A stretch of 64,000 nucleotides of DNA from Edaphochlamys debaryana (taxonomy: Eukaryota > Chlorophyta > Chlorophyceae > Chlamydomonadales). The stretch's first letter is position 1. Each line of letters opens with the position of its first letter. Of this stretch, positions 1-12,795 are shown in pieces. The notes under the pieces are model-generated. The model had not been told where the DNA came from and ran no database searches. It saw only the letters and a program-made list of their open reading frames with translations. The translations under genes and the position numbers were made by a program. The stretch lies in the NCBI GenBank assembly GCA_016858145.1, contig JAEHOE010000003.1, positions 1,798,001 through 1,862,000 on the forward strand, written 5' to 3'.

Positions 1-107
1 GAGAGGGAGGCGGGTGCGGTTCATCGCCTTGCTCTCCATCCGCCGCGCTTTCAACTCGATTCCCGCGCCCCTGCCCCCTGCAACCCCCCTGCCCCCCCCC
101 TCCCCAG

Positions 108-2937
108 GCGCCTCCTTCATCCACGGCATCCACACGCTGCTGGAGCACCGGGCGCTGGAGCACGCGGCAGTCAGCTACGTGGGTGAGCCGGGGAGGGGGG
201 TGGGAGCGGTGGGGGGAGGGGGAGGGTGTGGCCCACGTCACCTCGCGTTCCTGCCCCCGCCCCGCACTACAGCCTCCTCTCCCCCAACGCCCTCCCCCTC
301 TTTCCCTTCACCCTTCCTACCCCCCTCTCCCCCCCCCAGTCCTGGCGGTCTCAGGCCTGCTGGAGGGCTACTCCCTGTGGGTGGCCACCCGCGCCGTGGT
401 GGCGGGCGCCAGATCCAAGCGCATGGGCGTGCTGCCGTACATCAAATCCGGCATGGATCCCACCACGGTGGCGGTGATGCTGGAGGACGGCGGCGCGGTG
501 CTGGGACTCATGATCGCAGGTGGGTTTCGGGTTCCGTCTTCCAGGAGGGGAGCGGCAGGGAGGGGGCAGGGGTAGTAGTCGCGGCTGCGGTGGTCCGCTG
601 TTCCGATCGAACTCCCGCCTCGACCGTACCATGCCCCTCGATGGCGGGCGTGGAGGCCGAGGGACAGGGGTGGCCAAGCGTCACAGAGGCCGTCCGTAGG
701 GGCCGGCCCCCGCCCCGCCGTCCCGTCCGTCGCCTGCCGCCCCGCCCCTTTCATCCGGGGCCAGCCCATGGGCTCCCTACCGTGCTCCTGCCCACGCGCT
801 TCCTGCCCCGCCCCTCCCACCCTCCCCTCCCACCCCCCACCCCCACCCCTGACAGGTGTGTGTACGGCCCTGGCCCACTCCACCGGCAATGCCATGTGGG
901 ACGCGGCGGGGTCCATCCTGGTGAGGGGGGACGCACGTGGGGGCGAAGGGGGTTTACGAAGCGGGGCGGGTTCGGGAAGAGTTGATGGTCAAGGGAACCC
1001 CGGTGGCAGGGCCGGGGAGGGAGGGAGGGGTTGGGTCTTGGGTGGGGTTGCTGTCGTCACTGGCGGCTTTGGAAGCGAGGCAGGGAGGGGAGGGGGAGGT
1101 TGCTGCCGGGAGTAGCCGTGCCGTGTCACCCGCCCGTCTCGCGCCTTCTTACGCCACCGCTCGGCCCCCTTCCCCCCCCCCCCCCTGTCAGGTGGGCATC
1201 CTGCTGGGCGGCATCGCCACCTTCCTGGTCTCCAAGAACCGGCAGCTGCTCATCGGGAGGGCCATGGCGCCCGCTGACGTGGCGGCGGTGCAGGTGGGCC
1301 GGGGCCGGTGGAGGAGGGTGGGGGGAGGTTGGGCCGCGCAGCACGGGGCCTGGCCTGGCCCACATGAGAGTTCAAGCGCCCGTCCTTTTCGTTCGTCAAC
1401 TTGTCAAGTTCCCACCCCATCCCTCCGCTCCGCCTTTAGCGTCCCAACGCCCCCGCCCTCTGCCCTTCCCTCTTCCTGCCAGGCCCTCATCCGCAGTGAT
1501 CCCGTGGTCCTCTCCCTCACCGAGACCAAGGTGGGCCGCGGGCCCTGGGGCACAGACCAGGGATTGCGGCGTGGGGTTGCGGGGAGTGGGGTTGGGGTGG
1601 AGGAGTGGGGCCCTGCTGTGGCGGGCTGCGGCCCTCACGGCTGGCCTCGACTCCACGCCCGGGATGGCGGGACGGGTTCGCGGGGTGGGCGTGTGTGGGA
1701 GGAAGGGGAGCGGGCTGGTGGCTCAACCCCACCCCCACCCGCGTCCGTGACCCTCTTCTGCCCCCCACCCTCACCCCCAACCCCCCGCAGACGGAGGAGA
1801 TCGGCCCCGGCATATTCCGCTTCAAGGCCGAGGTGGCGTGGGACGGGGAGCAGGTGGTGCGGCGGTACCTGCAGAGGTGGGGCGGGGGGGCAGGGGCTCG
1901 GGTCTGGGGGGTGGGCAGGGGCGTGTGCGGGGAGGAAGGGAGCAGGGCAGCACAGCCGGGCTGCGTGGCGCATCTTACTTAGGGCTGCAGGCCGGGGACT
2001 GTGGGGAGGGGTGGCCACCTAGGCGTGGACTAAAGCGATAATGTGATACCGGTGCCGGTGCGTCTCTCGCGAGCCTCCACCGTTCGACACGGCACCCCAC
2101 CGCCGCCGCCTCCGGCGTGTGCGTTCCCTCACCCTCACCCGGAGCGCAAACCTCCCTCCTTGGCTCCACGCCTCTCTTGCCCTCCCTCCACCCACACCCA
2201 CCAGGTGCGGTCGGGAGCAGCTCATGGGGCGACTGGAGGCGGCGGCGTCCCGGGGTGACCGAGACGCCCTGGAGGCAGTGCTGCGGGGCTACGGGCGGGA
2301 CCTGGTGTCGGCGGTGGGCGCCGAGGTGGATCGCATCGAATCCGAGATCCAGAAGATGAATCCCGGGATCTGCTGGGTGGATCTGGAGACGGACCGTGGG
2401 CGGCAGGACCCCTGGCGGCGCGGCGCGGCGATACTGGGGATCGAGGGCGCGCCACTGCCGCCGGGCGCGGGATCCTCTGGGGCGGCGGGCTCCGAAACGG
2501 GGACAGGAGGCGGTGGCGGCGGCGGCGGGGCGGCGGCGAGTGGCAGCGGCGCGGGGCATGGTGCGAGGCTGGGGGGGAATATGGAGGATACGGGGGGGTA
2601 TGTGTGCACGGTGGACTTTGGTCCGCCCGTGCCGGTGCGGGCGCAGTCGTCCCCTCATGCCTCGGTCTCGAGCCGTGGCGTGGAGGCGGCGGCGGGGCCG
2701 ACGGAGGCGGCGGGGCCAGGACGGCCGCCGGCGGCGGCGGCATCAGCGGCGGCGGCGGGCGACCGAGTCTTGGAGAACGGAGCTGGCGGGAGCGGGATTG
2801 GAGGCGGGGGGCTGGAGAGGGAGCTGTCGGGGGAGCCGTGGGCTCCGGGGCAAGGCGGAGCGGGAGCCGCGGCGCTGGCGGAGGCGGCCGCGCGGCAGCA
2901 GGCGGCGGCGACGGCGGCGGCGCAGCGGAGGCCGTAG
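108..2937 (+). CDS. ZnT9/SLC30A9-like cation diffusion facilitator, 5' partial
   Basis: Seven exons join in frame: 108-182, 340-519, 856-920, 1192-1293, 1483-1530, 1791-1876 and 2205-2937. The first exon follows an acceptor AG at 106-107, so the 5' end lies outside the window. The product shows the SLC30A9 signature: a transmembrane stretch with LLEGYSLWVA, then KSGMDPTTVAVMLEDGGAV, then HSTGNAMWDAAGSILVGILL and KNRQLLIGRAM. The soluble part carries GPGIFRFKAEV, GREQLMGRLEAA and GAEVDRIESEIQKMNPGI. In animals ZnT9 is a mitochondrial zinc exporter; location here is not shown because the N-terminus is missing. The family usually ends just after the WVDLE-type motif (about nt 2390), but this protein runs about 180 residues further in Gly/Ala-rich, low-complexity sequence. 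Family call firm; the use of the long tail is less sure. Confidence 0.9.
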
Positions 2938-3479
2938 GCGCGTACGGGCGCCGCATGTGCATGATGATGTGGGTTGGTGACGTACTAACGATGCGATGTG
3001 GGTTGGACGCTGCGGTACATGAGAACGCTAGGATGCATGACGCTAGGCGACGCGCGCTAGGGTGACAGGCGTTGACCCAGGACACCTCCAGGAGACAGGC
3101 GAAGGCGTTCGCAGCATGGCGGGCTGCTGGGGCCCCAGCGGGCACAGGCGCCGGCGGCGAAGATACCAGGAGCGGGGTACGATGACGTGTGTCGTTGTTG
3201 TTGTTGGGTGATGCACCCAATGAAGTCGCTCAAAGCGTGCGGATGCGCCTACAAACAGCCGTCAGGCCGTGCGGTACCGTACATTGCAATACTCCCTGGC
3301 CGACTGAGGGACACGGACCTACGGAGGAGGCGGGCAGGGCTGGGTTTGAGGGTGTCAAGGGAAAGTGCAACCTGTGTGCAACGGTCTGGGTTCAGGCGCG
3401 GGGGTCGAGTCCACTGGAGGTGAGCCTTCCAACTGTCAAGACGGAAGCTCCCCCCCCCCCCCCCCCGGAACCCCCGGAA

Positions 3480-3484
3480 TGTAA
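3480..3484 (+). terminator. TGTAA polyadenylation motif of the ZnT9-like gene
   Basis: TGTAA is the usual poly(A) signal of chlamydomonadalean algae. This copy lies about 540 nt after the stop codon at 2937 and is the first I see on this strand. Assignment is by position only. Confidence 0.4.
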
Positions 3485-3575
3485 CCCTGCAGACCCTCGC
3501 AAAAACTCGAACTCCGCCTCCCCATAAAAAGTTGAACTCCTTGAATCATTTTTGCCCAAGCGCTGCGCACGCGTG

Positions 3576-3602
3576 TTCAACTTCTTCTAAGAAGAAGTTG
3601 AA
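3576..3602. repeat. Perfect 27-nt palindrome
   Basis: Two 13-nt arms (TTCAACTTCTTCT and its complement) are separated by one base. It is AT-rich in a GC-rich region. It could be a cruciform or hairpin, or a relic of a mobile-element end. No function can be read from it. Confidence 0.85.
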
Positions 3603-4289
3603 GCACGGAAACCTGACCTTGGCCAATTATGACCGGGGGGCTTCAATTTATTTGAAAGAAAGTGGAAAAAGGGTAGGAACTGCCATCAGACAGCAGGATG
3701 GTTTGTGCAAGGAAGGTGGGACTTCGCTGTACCTAGCACGTCACGGGGGGGGGGTGTCCCGTAGACGCTCCCCGAGTCGCGCCGCGGCAAGCTTCTAAGC
3801 GGCCCCGCATGATAACAGCGACCAGTGGGCAGCCAGAACGCAGCGAGTTGCGAGCGCGAGGCCGACCTGGCCGCGCGATTGCGATGCACACCGTGACTGT
3901 GGCCCTCGAGACTGCCGTCACACGTATGGCAATCTGCTTAAATCAGCGGCGATTGCAGACAGAGGTGCAATCAAGCCCGCGCGATACAGACGTACTGAGC
4001 ATTTCGCCAGGGCCGCTTGTCAACGTCGCGGTCTTTGCAAGACTGTGGTTGAACCCGCGACCAGCAAGTACTCCTTGCAAAGGTGTATCGCAACGTGAGG
4101 GCACGAAGGGCACACCCAGCTTCGGCCTGCTGGTGCATTACGCCCGTGTAACCTCGTGTAATGCCCGTGTAGCTTATTTCCCCATTTCGCCTGCACCTGC
4201 CGCCTGCGCCTGTCGCCTGCACCCGTCGCCTGAGCCAGCAATCGCCTGCACTTCGCACCTACGCCTGAGCTGCACCTGTGCCTGAGCCC

Positions 4290-5280
4290 CCTGGCGAGCA
4301 TGGCTATCGCCTGGCCGCCGGAGCCTGTTCGTCCACCCTGCACAGCCCGCACCGCCAACTTCCGTCCACCCCTGGGCCGGTGTGTGCAGCGCTGCGTGCC
4401 GTACCCGTCCGCGGCTCCACACTGCTCCTTTGCGCTGTCTTTCGCTCGCCGCTGGCCCCGCCAATTTCCGTCCACCCCTGGGACTGACCCCTGGTTCACG
4501 TGTGTGGCTGGTCCTTGTCCGCGGTTCAAGGGGCCTCCAGCAGCGCTCTGTTCAAGCTCTCTTGCCTCGGTTCCCGCACACTACCCAAGGTCTCCTGCGT
4601 GGGCCCCTACCGGCAAGGGTGTCCCCGGCGGCCGGCGCCTGTGCCTCCGCCCTGACCAACCTGCGCCAGCCCATTACGCCGCTGTAATGCGGCGCCCCTT
4701 CACCAACGGGGCCGGCGTGTGCAGCGCTGCATGCCGTACCCGTCTACAGCTCCATGGAGCATTCGGCGCCACCGTGGGTTGTCCCGCATGCTCCTCTGCG
4801 TTAAGCCTTGCCACCCGGCAGTCCCACCCCATTCCCGTCCACCCCTGGGACCGACCCCTGGTTCACGTGTGGTGATGCGGCGCCCCTTTAGCCACGGGGC
4901 CGGTGTGTGCAGCGCTGCGTGCCGTACCCGTCTACAGCTCCATGGAGCATTCGGCGCCACCGTGGGTTGTCCCGCATGCTCCTCTGCGTTAAGCCTTGCC
5001 ACCCGGCAGCCCCACCCCATTCCCGTCCACCCCTGGGACCGACCCCTGGTTCACGTGTGGTGATGCGGCGCCCCTTTACCCACGGGGCCGGTGTGTGCAG
5101 CGCTGCGTGCCGTACCCGTCCGCGGCTCCACACTGCTCCTTTGCGCTGTCTTTCGCTCGCCGCTGGCCCCGCCAATTTCCGTCCACCCCTGGGACTGACC
5201 CCTGGTTCACGTGTGTGGGCTGCGGGCCCCTGCCGGCAAGGGTGTCCCCGGCGGCCGGCACCTGTGCCGCGAAACACGCA
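4290..5280. repeat. Tandem repeat array, unit about 188 bp, two variants
   Basis: The phrase ATGCGGCGCCCCTT recurs at 4687, 4875 and 5063, an exact 188-bp spacing. The first two units are nearly identical. The third keeps the unit's start and end but has a different middle, which matches an earlier stretch at about 4379-4508. A second phrase, GGCAAGGGTGTCCCCGGCGG, occurs near 4613 and 5233. The open frames through the array are by-products of repetition. Confidence 0.85.
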
Positions 5281-5609
5281 CTACCTTACTAGAAGAAGTT
5301 GCTACTCGCGGGACCGCGCTCTTGTGTAAATCTCGAGGGGGTCCGCTGACCAGCCGTCGTGCTGACGAGGTGGGAGCCTTGGGAGGCACGCGTGTCAGTC
5401 CTGGGCCGTACCGCATTACGTGCACGCGAAGTTGCTACGCCGTCTAGGCGAAGCACTCCGCATGGCAGCTGCAACGCACCTCTTTAGAAACACAGCAGCG
5501 GAAACGCTAGGACACGGCACCAGTCGACCGTCTGCACGCAGAGTAGCTTGGGCATTCGCGCGGCGAGGCGAAGCGGCTGGGCCGGCCAGCGCGAAGGGCT
5601 GGCTCCAAG

Positions 5610-8600
5610 ATGCACGGCTTGGGCCATGCACTCAAGGTCCTGGCCACGCTGCACCTGTCAACGCTGGTAAGATGCTCACGCACTGCAAGTGTGCCCCTTG
5701 CTGAGCCCTACCCAGCTCCAGTACAGCATTGTTTACGTGAGGTTGATAGTCTGGCTATCATGAGCAAGTACTCTGAAGCAGAAGGAGACGCCGGAGCTGC
5801 GTCCCTTCCGTCCCTTCCTCCTCTCAGTTTGAGCCCCGGTTTCGCGTGTTTACAGGTTCTAAACACTCTTGTACGCCCATACTGCAAGGAAGGCAATGCC
5901 GTGGCGACGCCCGAGCCCTACGCACGAATGCTGAGTGCAATTTGCGAGGGGACCGCCTTCGAGCGAGCCGCTTTCGTCCTATCGAACCCCAGCCTGGCAT
6001 TTGGGGCGGTCTGCTCGCTTAGGGGCTCAGAGGCCTGGCTTTGCTGGGGGTTTGCTTTGCTCGCCGCGCGGGCAGCCTTCGCGCTCATTGCTCTGTTTAC
6101 GGGCAAGCGCGAGACTGCCCACACCCTCGACGCCGTCCTGACCGCTGGACAGGTGAGGGGATCTCCTAAGGCGTGTGCGAGCGCCCGTGCCCGCCCTCCT
6201 GCCGGCCTCTGTGCCCGTTGTTCGTCCCCGAGATCGCCCCCGTGGCTCTTGGGCGCCCTCCCCGTTGCTGCTCGCCCATGTGTGCTGGCGCCATGCCTGA
6301 TCGCCCATGCGTATGTGTATGGGCCCGGCTTTTTTGCCCGACAATTGCACCTGTGCCCGCCTGTTCCCCACGCGCAGCGGTGCTGTGCGCTGGCACACCT
6401 ACTCGTGCGCTCCTTTCTCGCCCCGCTCGAGCCGCCTTCGGCCTCCGCGCTGTGGTTTGTCCACAAGCTGTACGCATGGGACGTCATCAGCGAGATACTC
6501 TTCCCGGTGCGTGTACGGATTTCTTCCGCTGGCAGGGTCTTGCAGAGCGGCCCCTTCCCGCGCCGAAGGCCGCTGCTAGCCCACGAACCCATGGTCGCCC
6601 TACCTACCGGTGTCTTTGTCGGCTGCAGGGAGGCCTACTGGTCGAGTCCGTCTACGCAGCCGCAACTCTCCCATCCCTGGTGGTGCTGTTCACGCGCTAC
6701 AACCGGTACCACCCGGCCGAGGCCGCCCCGCTGCCCGGCATCATGCTGAGGGAGGCGCTGGCGCTGGCCGCGATCCTGGCGGCCGAGGCGTGGAGGCTCA
6801 GGCTGAGGAGAGCTCGGAGGGCCTCAGGCTCCCTGGCTTCGGGGCCCAGGGCTGCGCCTGCAGCCCTTTCCAGCAAGCTAGCCCCTGGCCTTGGGTGCAG
6901 TGGCCCCAGCCCCTGTAAGGACAAGGGGAGCCACGATGGTGCAGGGGAGCCGGCGTATGGTGGCGCAGGCGGATGCTGCGATAGTGCCTTCGCCAGCGCC
7001 CAGCGGCTGCCTGCTAAGGGCCAGCTGGCCGAGGCGGGCCCGCTGCCTGCCGCTGAGGGCCCCGGCCAGGCGTCGACCAGCGCTGGCGCGGGGCCGTGTG
7101 CCGTTGCCCACCGCACCGGGGGCAAGGCGGTGGCGGGGCAGGCGGGGGATACCGGTAAGCACGAGGATGGGGGCTCAGGGACGGCCTGGCCACGCCGTGT
7201 CAGCCGCAGCTTGGAGCAGCAGGTCACGCCGGGGCTGTTGGAGGATGTCGGGGCGCTGCAGCCAGCGGGCCCCGGCCTGCCGCTGCCCGCCCGGGCTACA
7301 GGAGCCGTGCTGCTAGATAGCTTTCTGAGCTCAGCGCCGGTGGCCTCACGCCCCGCCTCGGCGCTACCCGTGCCCCGGGCGCTTCTGTCTGGACCCGCGG
7401 TCCTTGGCAGCGCCAATCCAGTCGACGGCTCCGGGGCAGAACGCGTGCAGCAGGCAGCCGCAACGGCCGTCGTGGGGCCGATCATAGCGGAGGCCGTCGC
7501 CTTCCCACGGCTGCCTCGCGAGATTATGCCGCCTCCGGACTGGACAGCCCTCGCGCATTCGGAGCCTTGGCGGGTGGATGCCGTGGCGCAGCGGCCCTTC
7601 CACGTGCCCCGCTACACGGGCCGCACGCGGCTGCTGACGCGGCGGATCAAGATCCGCGGCGGCGCGGATCCGGAGCACATCCCGCCCGGCTTCGAGAGGC
7701 GGATCGAGGCAGCGCTCGCCAAAGCTGGGCTGGTGCTGGAGGGCGTGTACGTGCGGCGGGGCTGCATCGAGGTGCGTGGGGGCTGCGGGGTGCGCAAGAC
7801 AGGGCCCTCCTTGATGGGGTGCCGTGCAGGGTGCACACAGGGCGCGGGGATCTGCCGGAGCGGTCGGCTAGCAGGTCTTGTGCGGCCGCACCAGGACGCC
7901 GGCTCCTTCCACATCAGCCCGGCTCTGCTCCGCAAGCGCTCGGCCGCCGCAGCCGTACTTCCATGACCAGTCACGTGCTCCCATCCGTGGTACATCCGTG
8001 ACGCGCACTGCAATGCCTCACAGGTGGTGGTGGACGCTCGCCGCATAAGCGACCGAGGCGAGGGTGATGAGGAAGGCGACCCCTCCGACCCCTCGGAGTC
8101 CATCGACATCGGCGCCATCATCCGCGCGCTCGAGCTGCCGTACGACGTACCGTACGACAGCGGCTCGGCCAGCCGGTCTGCTGACGTGTCCGCGTCGTAC
8201 GACGTGACCGTCTTCCGCAAGGGCACCGACCTGGCCACCGACGTTGCACCCGACGAGGACGCAGCCCCCACCGTCTCAGCGCTCCACGATTCCATCCCCT
8301 GCTCCAACCGGGGACCCGCGGACACCGCCCACGCCCACGCCCAACGCTCCAGCGCCTCACTCCTTGCGCCGCCGCCCCGGGTGCTGACGGTCCAGTCCCT
8401 GGCCGTGCTTCCCTCCAGCCACGCCAACCGCCGCGCCCGCTCCCGCGCCCTGGACGACTCGGACGGCTTCGACGGCAACGGCGAGTCGCTGCAGCTCACG
8501 GCGCTAGTGTGGGCGCCCGACGCGCGGCCCTTCGAGGTCTCCGCGCGCTGCATGAACCGCTACCTGCCGCTGGCCGCACCGCCGGTCATCTCATGGCAGC

Positions 8601-10661
8601 CCGCGCCCCGCGACACGCCCGCCGCCCAGCCGCCCTTTCCTCCACCCTCGAATCCTCTCGGCCCGGCTGAGCCGCCTGCGCTGCCCCTGGGCCGCGTAGC
8701 AACCGTCACCGTAGCCCTGGTCCTGGAGAAGCTGCCGCCCGCGCCCTCGGTTTTGAGCCTGGCTGTGCACGAGCCGGGCAGCTTCTCCGCAGCTCCGCCC
8801 ATGCCCGTGCTGATGCTGGACGATACGGCCATGGCGGCGGAGCTCCAGCAGGGCCTGGCGGCCTGCGCCAGCGCTGGCTCCGCCGCCTGCGGCGGCGCGG
8901 GCGCCAGCCCCGAGGGCCTGCAGGAGCTCCTGTCTGACCTGGGCTGCTTCCTGCACCACTGCGCCCGGCTCACGGCGCCGTCGGCGGGAGGGGCTGGGCA
9001 GGAGGACGCTGAGCCGGTGGGGTCGGGCAGTGGTGGTGGTGCGGGCGTGGGCGTGGGTGGCGAGGCCGTGCAGTCGCCCAGCCAGCTCCGACCCCAGCTG
9101 GTGACTCTGGGGCTGGACCTGCTCGAGTGGTTCGCCTACACGGCGGCGCTGTGGCCCCTCACCACGGCACGGCTGCAGAGGGAGCTGCTGGGGATGGGCG
9201 CGGCGCCGAGGCAGCTGCGGCTCGCCGCCACCGCGGCGGCAGCCGCCGCGGCCGCCTGCTCCACCGCCGCCACGGCTGCAGCAGCAGCAGCGGCAGCTGC
9301 AGCCACCACAGCCACCGCTGTGGATGCCCCTGGCGCCGCTTCGCCCCTCGAACCTGGGTCGATGCACCAGCTCTCCACCTCCGCTCCGGGCGCCCTGCCG
9401 GGCCGCCACCGCGCTCTGGGCGGCCCTGAGCATGTGGCGGCGGCGGCTGCTGCCGCGACCGCCACTGCCGGCGAGTGGGCGCCGCAACGCTTCACCTCCC
9501 AGCTCTTCGGGGCCGACGTGACGGGGCAGCCGCCGCTGCTCGCCGCGGCGCTCTCGGCGCCAGCCGCTGGGACGCAGCAGCGTGTGGCCGCAGCGGCAGG
9601 GCGGGAGCCGGCCGGGGGCGGCAGCCCAGCCGGGAGCAGCCCGGTGACGGGTCTGGACGGTGGTGTGGCCGGGCCCTCGTTCACCAGCCTCAGCCACGAC
9701 GGCACGCAGCTGCAGCCCCCGGGCCGGGACCGGGAGCGGGGCACCGGTGCGGACTCCAGGGCCCAGGCGGCACTGCCAGGAGCAGGCCCGAGTCACGATG
9801 GCGTGTGCTCATGCTCCTGCGCTCCCTGCAGCGTGCCGGGTGCTGCTGAGGATGAGGATGCAGCTGTTGCTGCTCCTGCTTCTGCTGCGTCTTCTGTCAC
9901 TTCTGCTGCGTCTTCTGCTTCTGCTTCGTCTTGTGCTGCAGCCTCTTGTCTTGGGGGGCTCGAGGCCAGCCGGGAGCGCGGGCTCCCAGCTCGCGGCCTT
10001 AAGCCGCGCATGGGCTGGATCGCTCGGGGGAGCAGGGCGGCGGCGTGGGCGGGCGTCCTGCTTGTGATTGCGGGGCTCACCTGGCTTGGCCGGCAGGGCG
10101 ACGGGGCTGGCTACGGCTTCAGACTGGGGTTGTGGGCTGCTGGCACGGCGGCTGTCGGCGCGTCGGCTCAGGTGGGCGTGCGCTCTAGCTGGGGGCGCGT
10201 TTCCCGCCGTGTGTCATTGGGCATCACACACTAGAGCATGCGTGCAGATCTTAATCAACCGATAGCATGTACGCTTGCCATCGTAATCGGCAACAACTGC
10301 TGCCGTCTGGCGTGGTCCGATCTTGCCTGCTCACTCTGCTTGGTGCCGGTTGCTCCCACAGGTCTTCGACCTTGGAGTGATGCTCCCGGCAGCACTCGTC
10401 GCCCCCGCCTGCGTCATAACGTGCCGGGCAGCGGGCCTGCGCGTTCCGCTACCATCCCTCACCGGCTACGCCCTCGGCTTGACAGCGCTGATGCTGCTTG
10501 CGAACCAGGTCGCTGGGGCACTGCGGAGGCTGCCCAAGCTCCAGGGAAGGAGCGAGGGTCCAAGCGGAGGTGGGACCCAGGTGTGGCAGATTCAACCGAT
10601 GTCGCCATGCGGCTGCGGCTCGGGGGCTGCTACTGTAGCCACTCGTGCCAAGGTCGAGTGA
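5610..10661 (+). CDS. Large multi-pass membrane protein with SPL-like segment (paralogue A)
   Basis: Six exons, all in phase 0: 5610-5666, 5856-6152, 6378-6506, 6629-7771, 8024-10171 and 10362-10661, giving 1357 aa. The start is the ATG at 5610, with no earlier in-frame ATG. Hydrophobic segments lie near residues 80-118, 119-160, 165-215 and in the last 180 residues. Around residues 490-545 (GRTRLLTRRIKI, then a Pro/Gly linker, then YVRRGCIEV) the pattern resembles the conserved C-terminal part of large plant SPL proteins (GRT...K...YIRPGCIVL), but no SBP zinc domain is present. The centre is split by Ala/Gly/Pro runs. Its paralogue lies at 15.2-21.2 kb on the other strand. Function unknown; gene structure well supported because the paralogue shares the exon borders. 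Confidence 0.8.
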
Positions 10662-12795
10662 ACCAGGCAACGTGCGTGACTTTTACTATGAATGAGGTGG
10701 GCTTACTGGGAGGGCGGGGTCGTGTCTCGGAAGGTGGGTAGACCTGGCATCTTCAATGGCAGGCGCAGGCGGTTCGTACTCGTGTGCTGGGTGCTGTATG
10801 CGGTTGACTGGAGTCTCATTCTTGGGTGGTGGGTTCTGTTCGTTGTTTTGCGTGGCCACATGTGCATTCAGGGCGGTCGCAGGCGCCGTGGCAAATGCAC
10901 ACACACTGATCACTGCGCTGGGGGACCGCGCGGGTGCTTGGGTACTGGTGGTCTGGATCAAGCTAGGCGAACCCTGATGGAAGTGGAGTGCCACGGCATG
11001 CTTCCAAAGTTTCAGGGGTTGATCGGCTGGTGGTTGTTGGTTGCGAGGACCCTACCTATTTCCTTTTGTCTGGGCGCCTCCTGCCATGGTGGCCAATTAC
11101 AACAATAAGGCGAATCGAGTGGGACCTTCGCGGGGCTCCGCCGGACATTCTTAAAGTGGCCATGCATCATCATGTGCCGGTCTCCATCAAGGCAGACTGT
11201 CCTAGAGGGGTTGTGTTGCAGGACGCTTTGGCGCATCCGTGCTGTGCTTCATGAGCGGGAACGTTGCGAAAGCAGCAGCTTGCAGACGTGGCTCATGTGG
11301 AACGTGCGGACAAGGAACTGGGCGTGCCCTGGGTCAACCGCCGATGCAATCGTGAATTATTTAGCTAGGCTTCGCTTTTGGGTTTGACGTATTGGCGGTT
11401 TGGGTGTCAAGCTTTCATGCTCAGGCAGCAAGACGCTCACTCTGAGCTTGCCCGCGCTGATTCATTTTATACCGGAGCCTCCAGCGCGGGTGCTAACCCC
11501 GTGTGCTTGCCCTTGATTCCTGGCTGGTGTGCCTCTTGGCTTTTGCTGGCAAACAGCTTCATATTAAATTCAATTTAGGGCCTGTCGGCTCTCAGCGCGT
11601 CTTGCCTGTGCCTGGTGGTCCGCTGATGTGGGCGCAGTGTGAAGGCCGAAGGCATTCCTTTTCACCGGTATGGTGCTGAGTCCACGCCCCCGTAGCTTAC
11701 CAGTGCGGTATTATCCCGTGCGCCTGCGTGCGCTCAGTCCCTTGTCCCTTTGTTCCATGCGCTCGGGACTGCCTTAGGTCCCAGACAAACGTTTGTATGT
11801 CAGGTCCCAACAGTTTGTACTCGAGTTGTGTGCTTGCTAGCGGAGGGCTAGGCGGTCTACGCCAGGACCAACTGTGTCGGCTTGTAGAGCTAGTAGAGCT
11901 GGCCATGGGCATCCGCTGCATATTTTCTCAGTCGCTTTTGAGGTGCCGGTGTCAGGGCCCGCTGACTTGCACTCAGGCAGGGCTGTAATCAGCCAGGTGG
12001 ATGTGCTGCGGCCACTCTTCAGCATTCGATGCGAGTGCGTGGCGCGAAGTGTGGGGGCAGAGCCTGAGGCAGCGGCTGGAACTTGGTGGCACCAGAGGCG
12101 CCAGAGGATCACTGGATGCTTGTATGTAGGGGGCAGCTGCAGGGGGCAAGGCGCCGAGCTGAGGATGCGGTGGGGAGTCTGGGGACTCCACAACAAGTCT
12201 TGGGGGGCTGCGGATGGTTCTTGGCAGTCCGGGCGGGTCACCGACGGGAGAGACTGGGACAGGCCAAGTGGCTCTGGCCCTCTGGGTCGAGAGGTGGATA
12301 TGACTTCTCCGTGAACCCTCTGTTGCACTGTTGCACCAAACCCTAAACCCACTTTTGCAGACAGCCGGCCCCACCAACTGCTTCCCCACACTGGCAGCCC
12401 GCAAATGCCCACGCGCAGCAGGTATCAGCAAGGCCTGTATGTGGAAATTAAACTGCTTCCCCCACACCGGTATCACCAACAGCAGGTATCATGCGTCTGT
12501 ATGAGGAAAAGCATAGTAGGAGGCTGCATCCCCTAGGATTGTTCGTTGATACGTCTATAGCCCCGTCAAGAGGCGAAGATCCGGGATGCCGAAAGTCTCG
12601 CCACTCCAGAACGTCTCTCCCCGCCCAGTCCCCCAGTACCTCTTATTGGCTGTGCAGTATGGGGCCGCTACATACACCGGCCTGACAACTCGAGTCCCTG
12701 CCTAAGCGTATCCCGTAGCCAGCTGCGAAGGGGTGAGCCAATGATGGCGTTTAGGGTACATCAGGGCACATTATCTACCAAGATGTAGTATGCAT

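Larger units (their letters stand above)
2938..5609. other. Gene-less stretch with palindrome and tandem repeats
   Basis: This holds the 3' UTR of the ZnT9-like gene, a C-run near 3450-3467, a perfect palindrome at 3576-3602 and a tandem array at about 4290-5280. A 158-codon open frame at 3809-4285 shows no family motif and no matching splice structure, so I do not call it. The motif AGAAGAAGTTG occurs at the palindrome and again near 5290, on either side of the array. Confidence 0.6.

Noticed and set aside
3370..3430. Possible tRNA T-arm (GGTCGAGTCC)
   Set aside because: No matching acceptor stem, D-arm or anticodon arm at the right spacing.
3809..4285. 158-codon open frame as a gene
   Set aside because: No motif, no fitting splice sites, and its end runs into repeat sequence.
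12330..12355. CCCTAAA-like telomere motif
   Set aside because: Only about two imperfect units; a real telomeric tract needs many.
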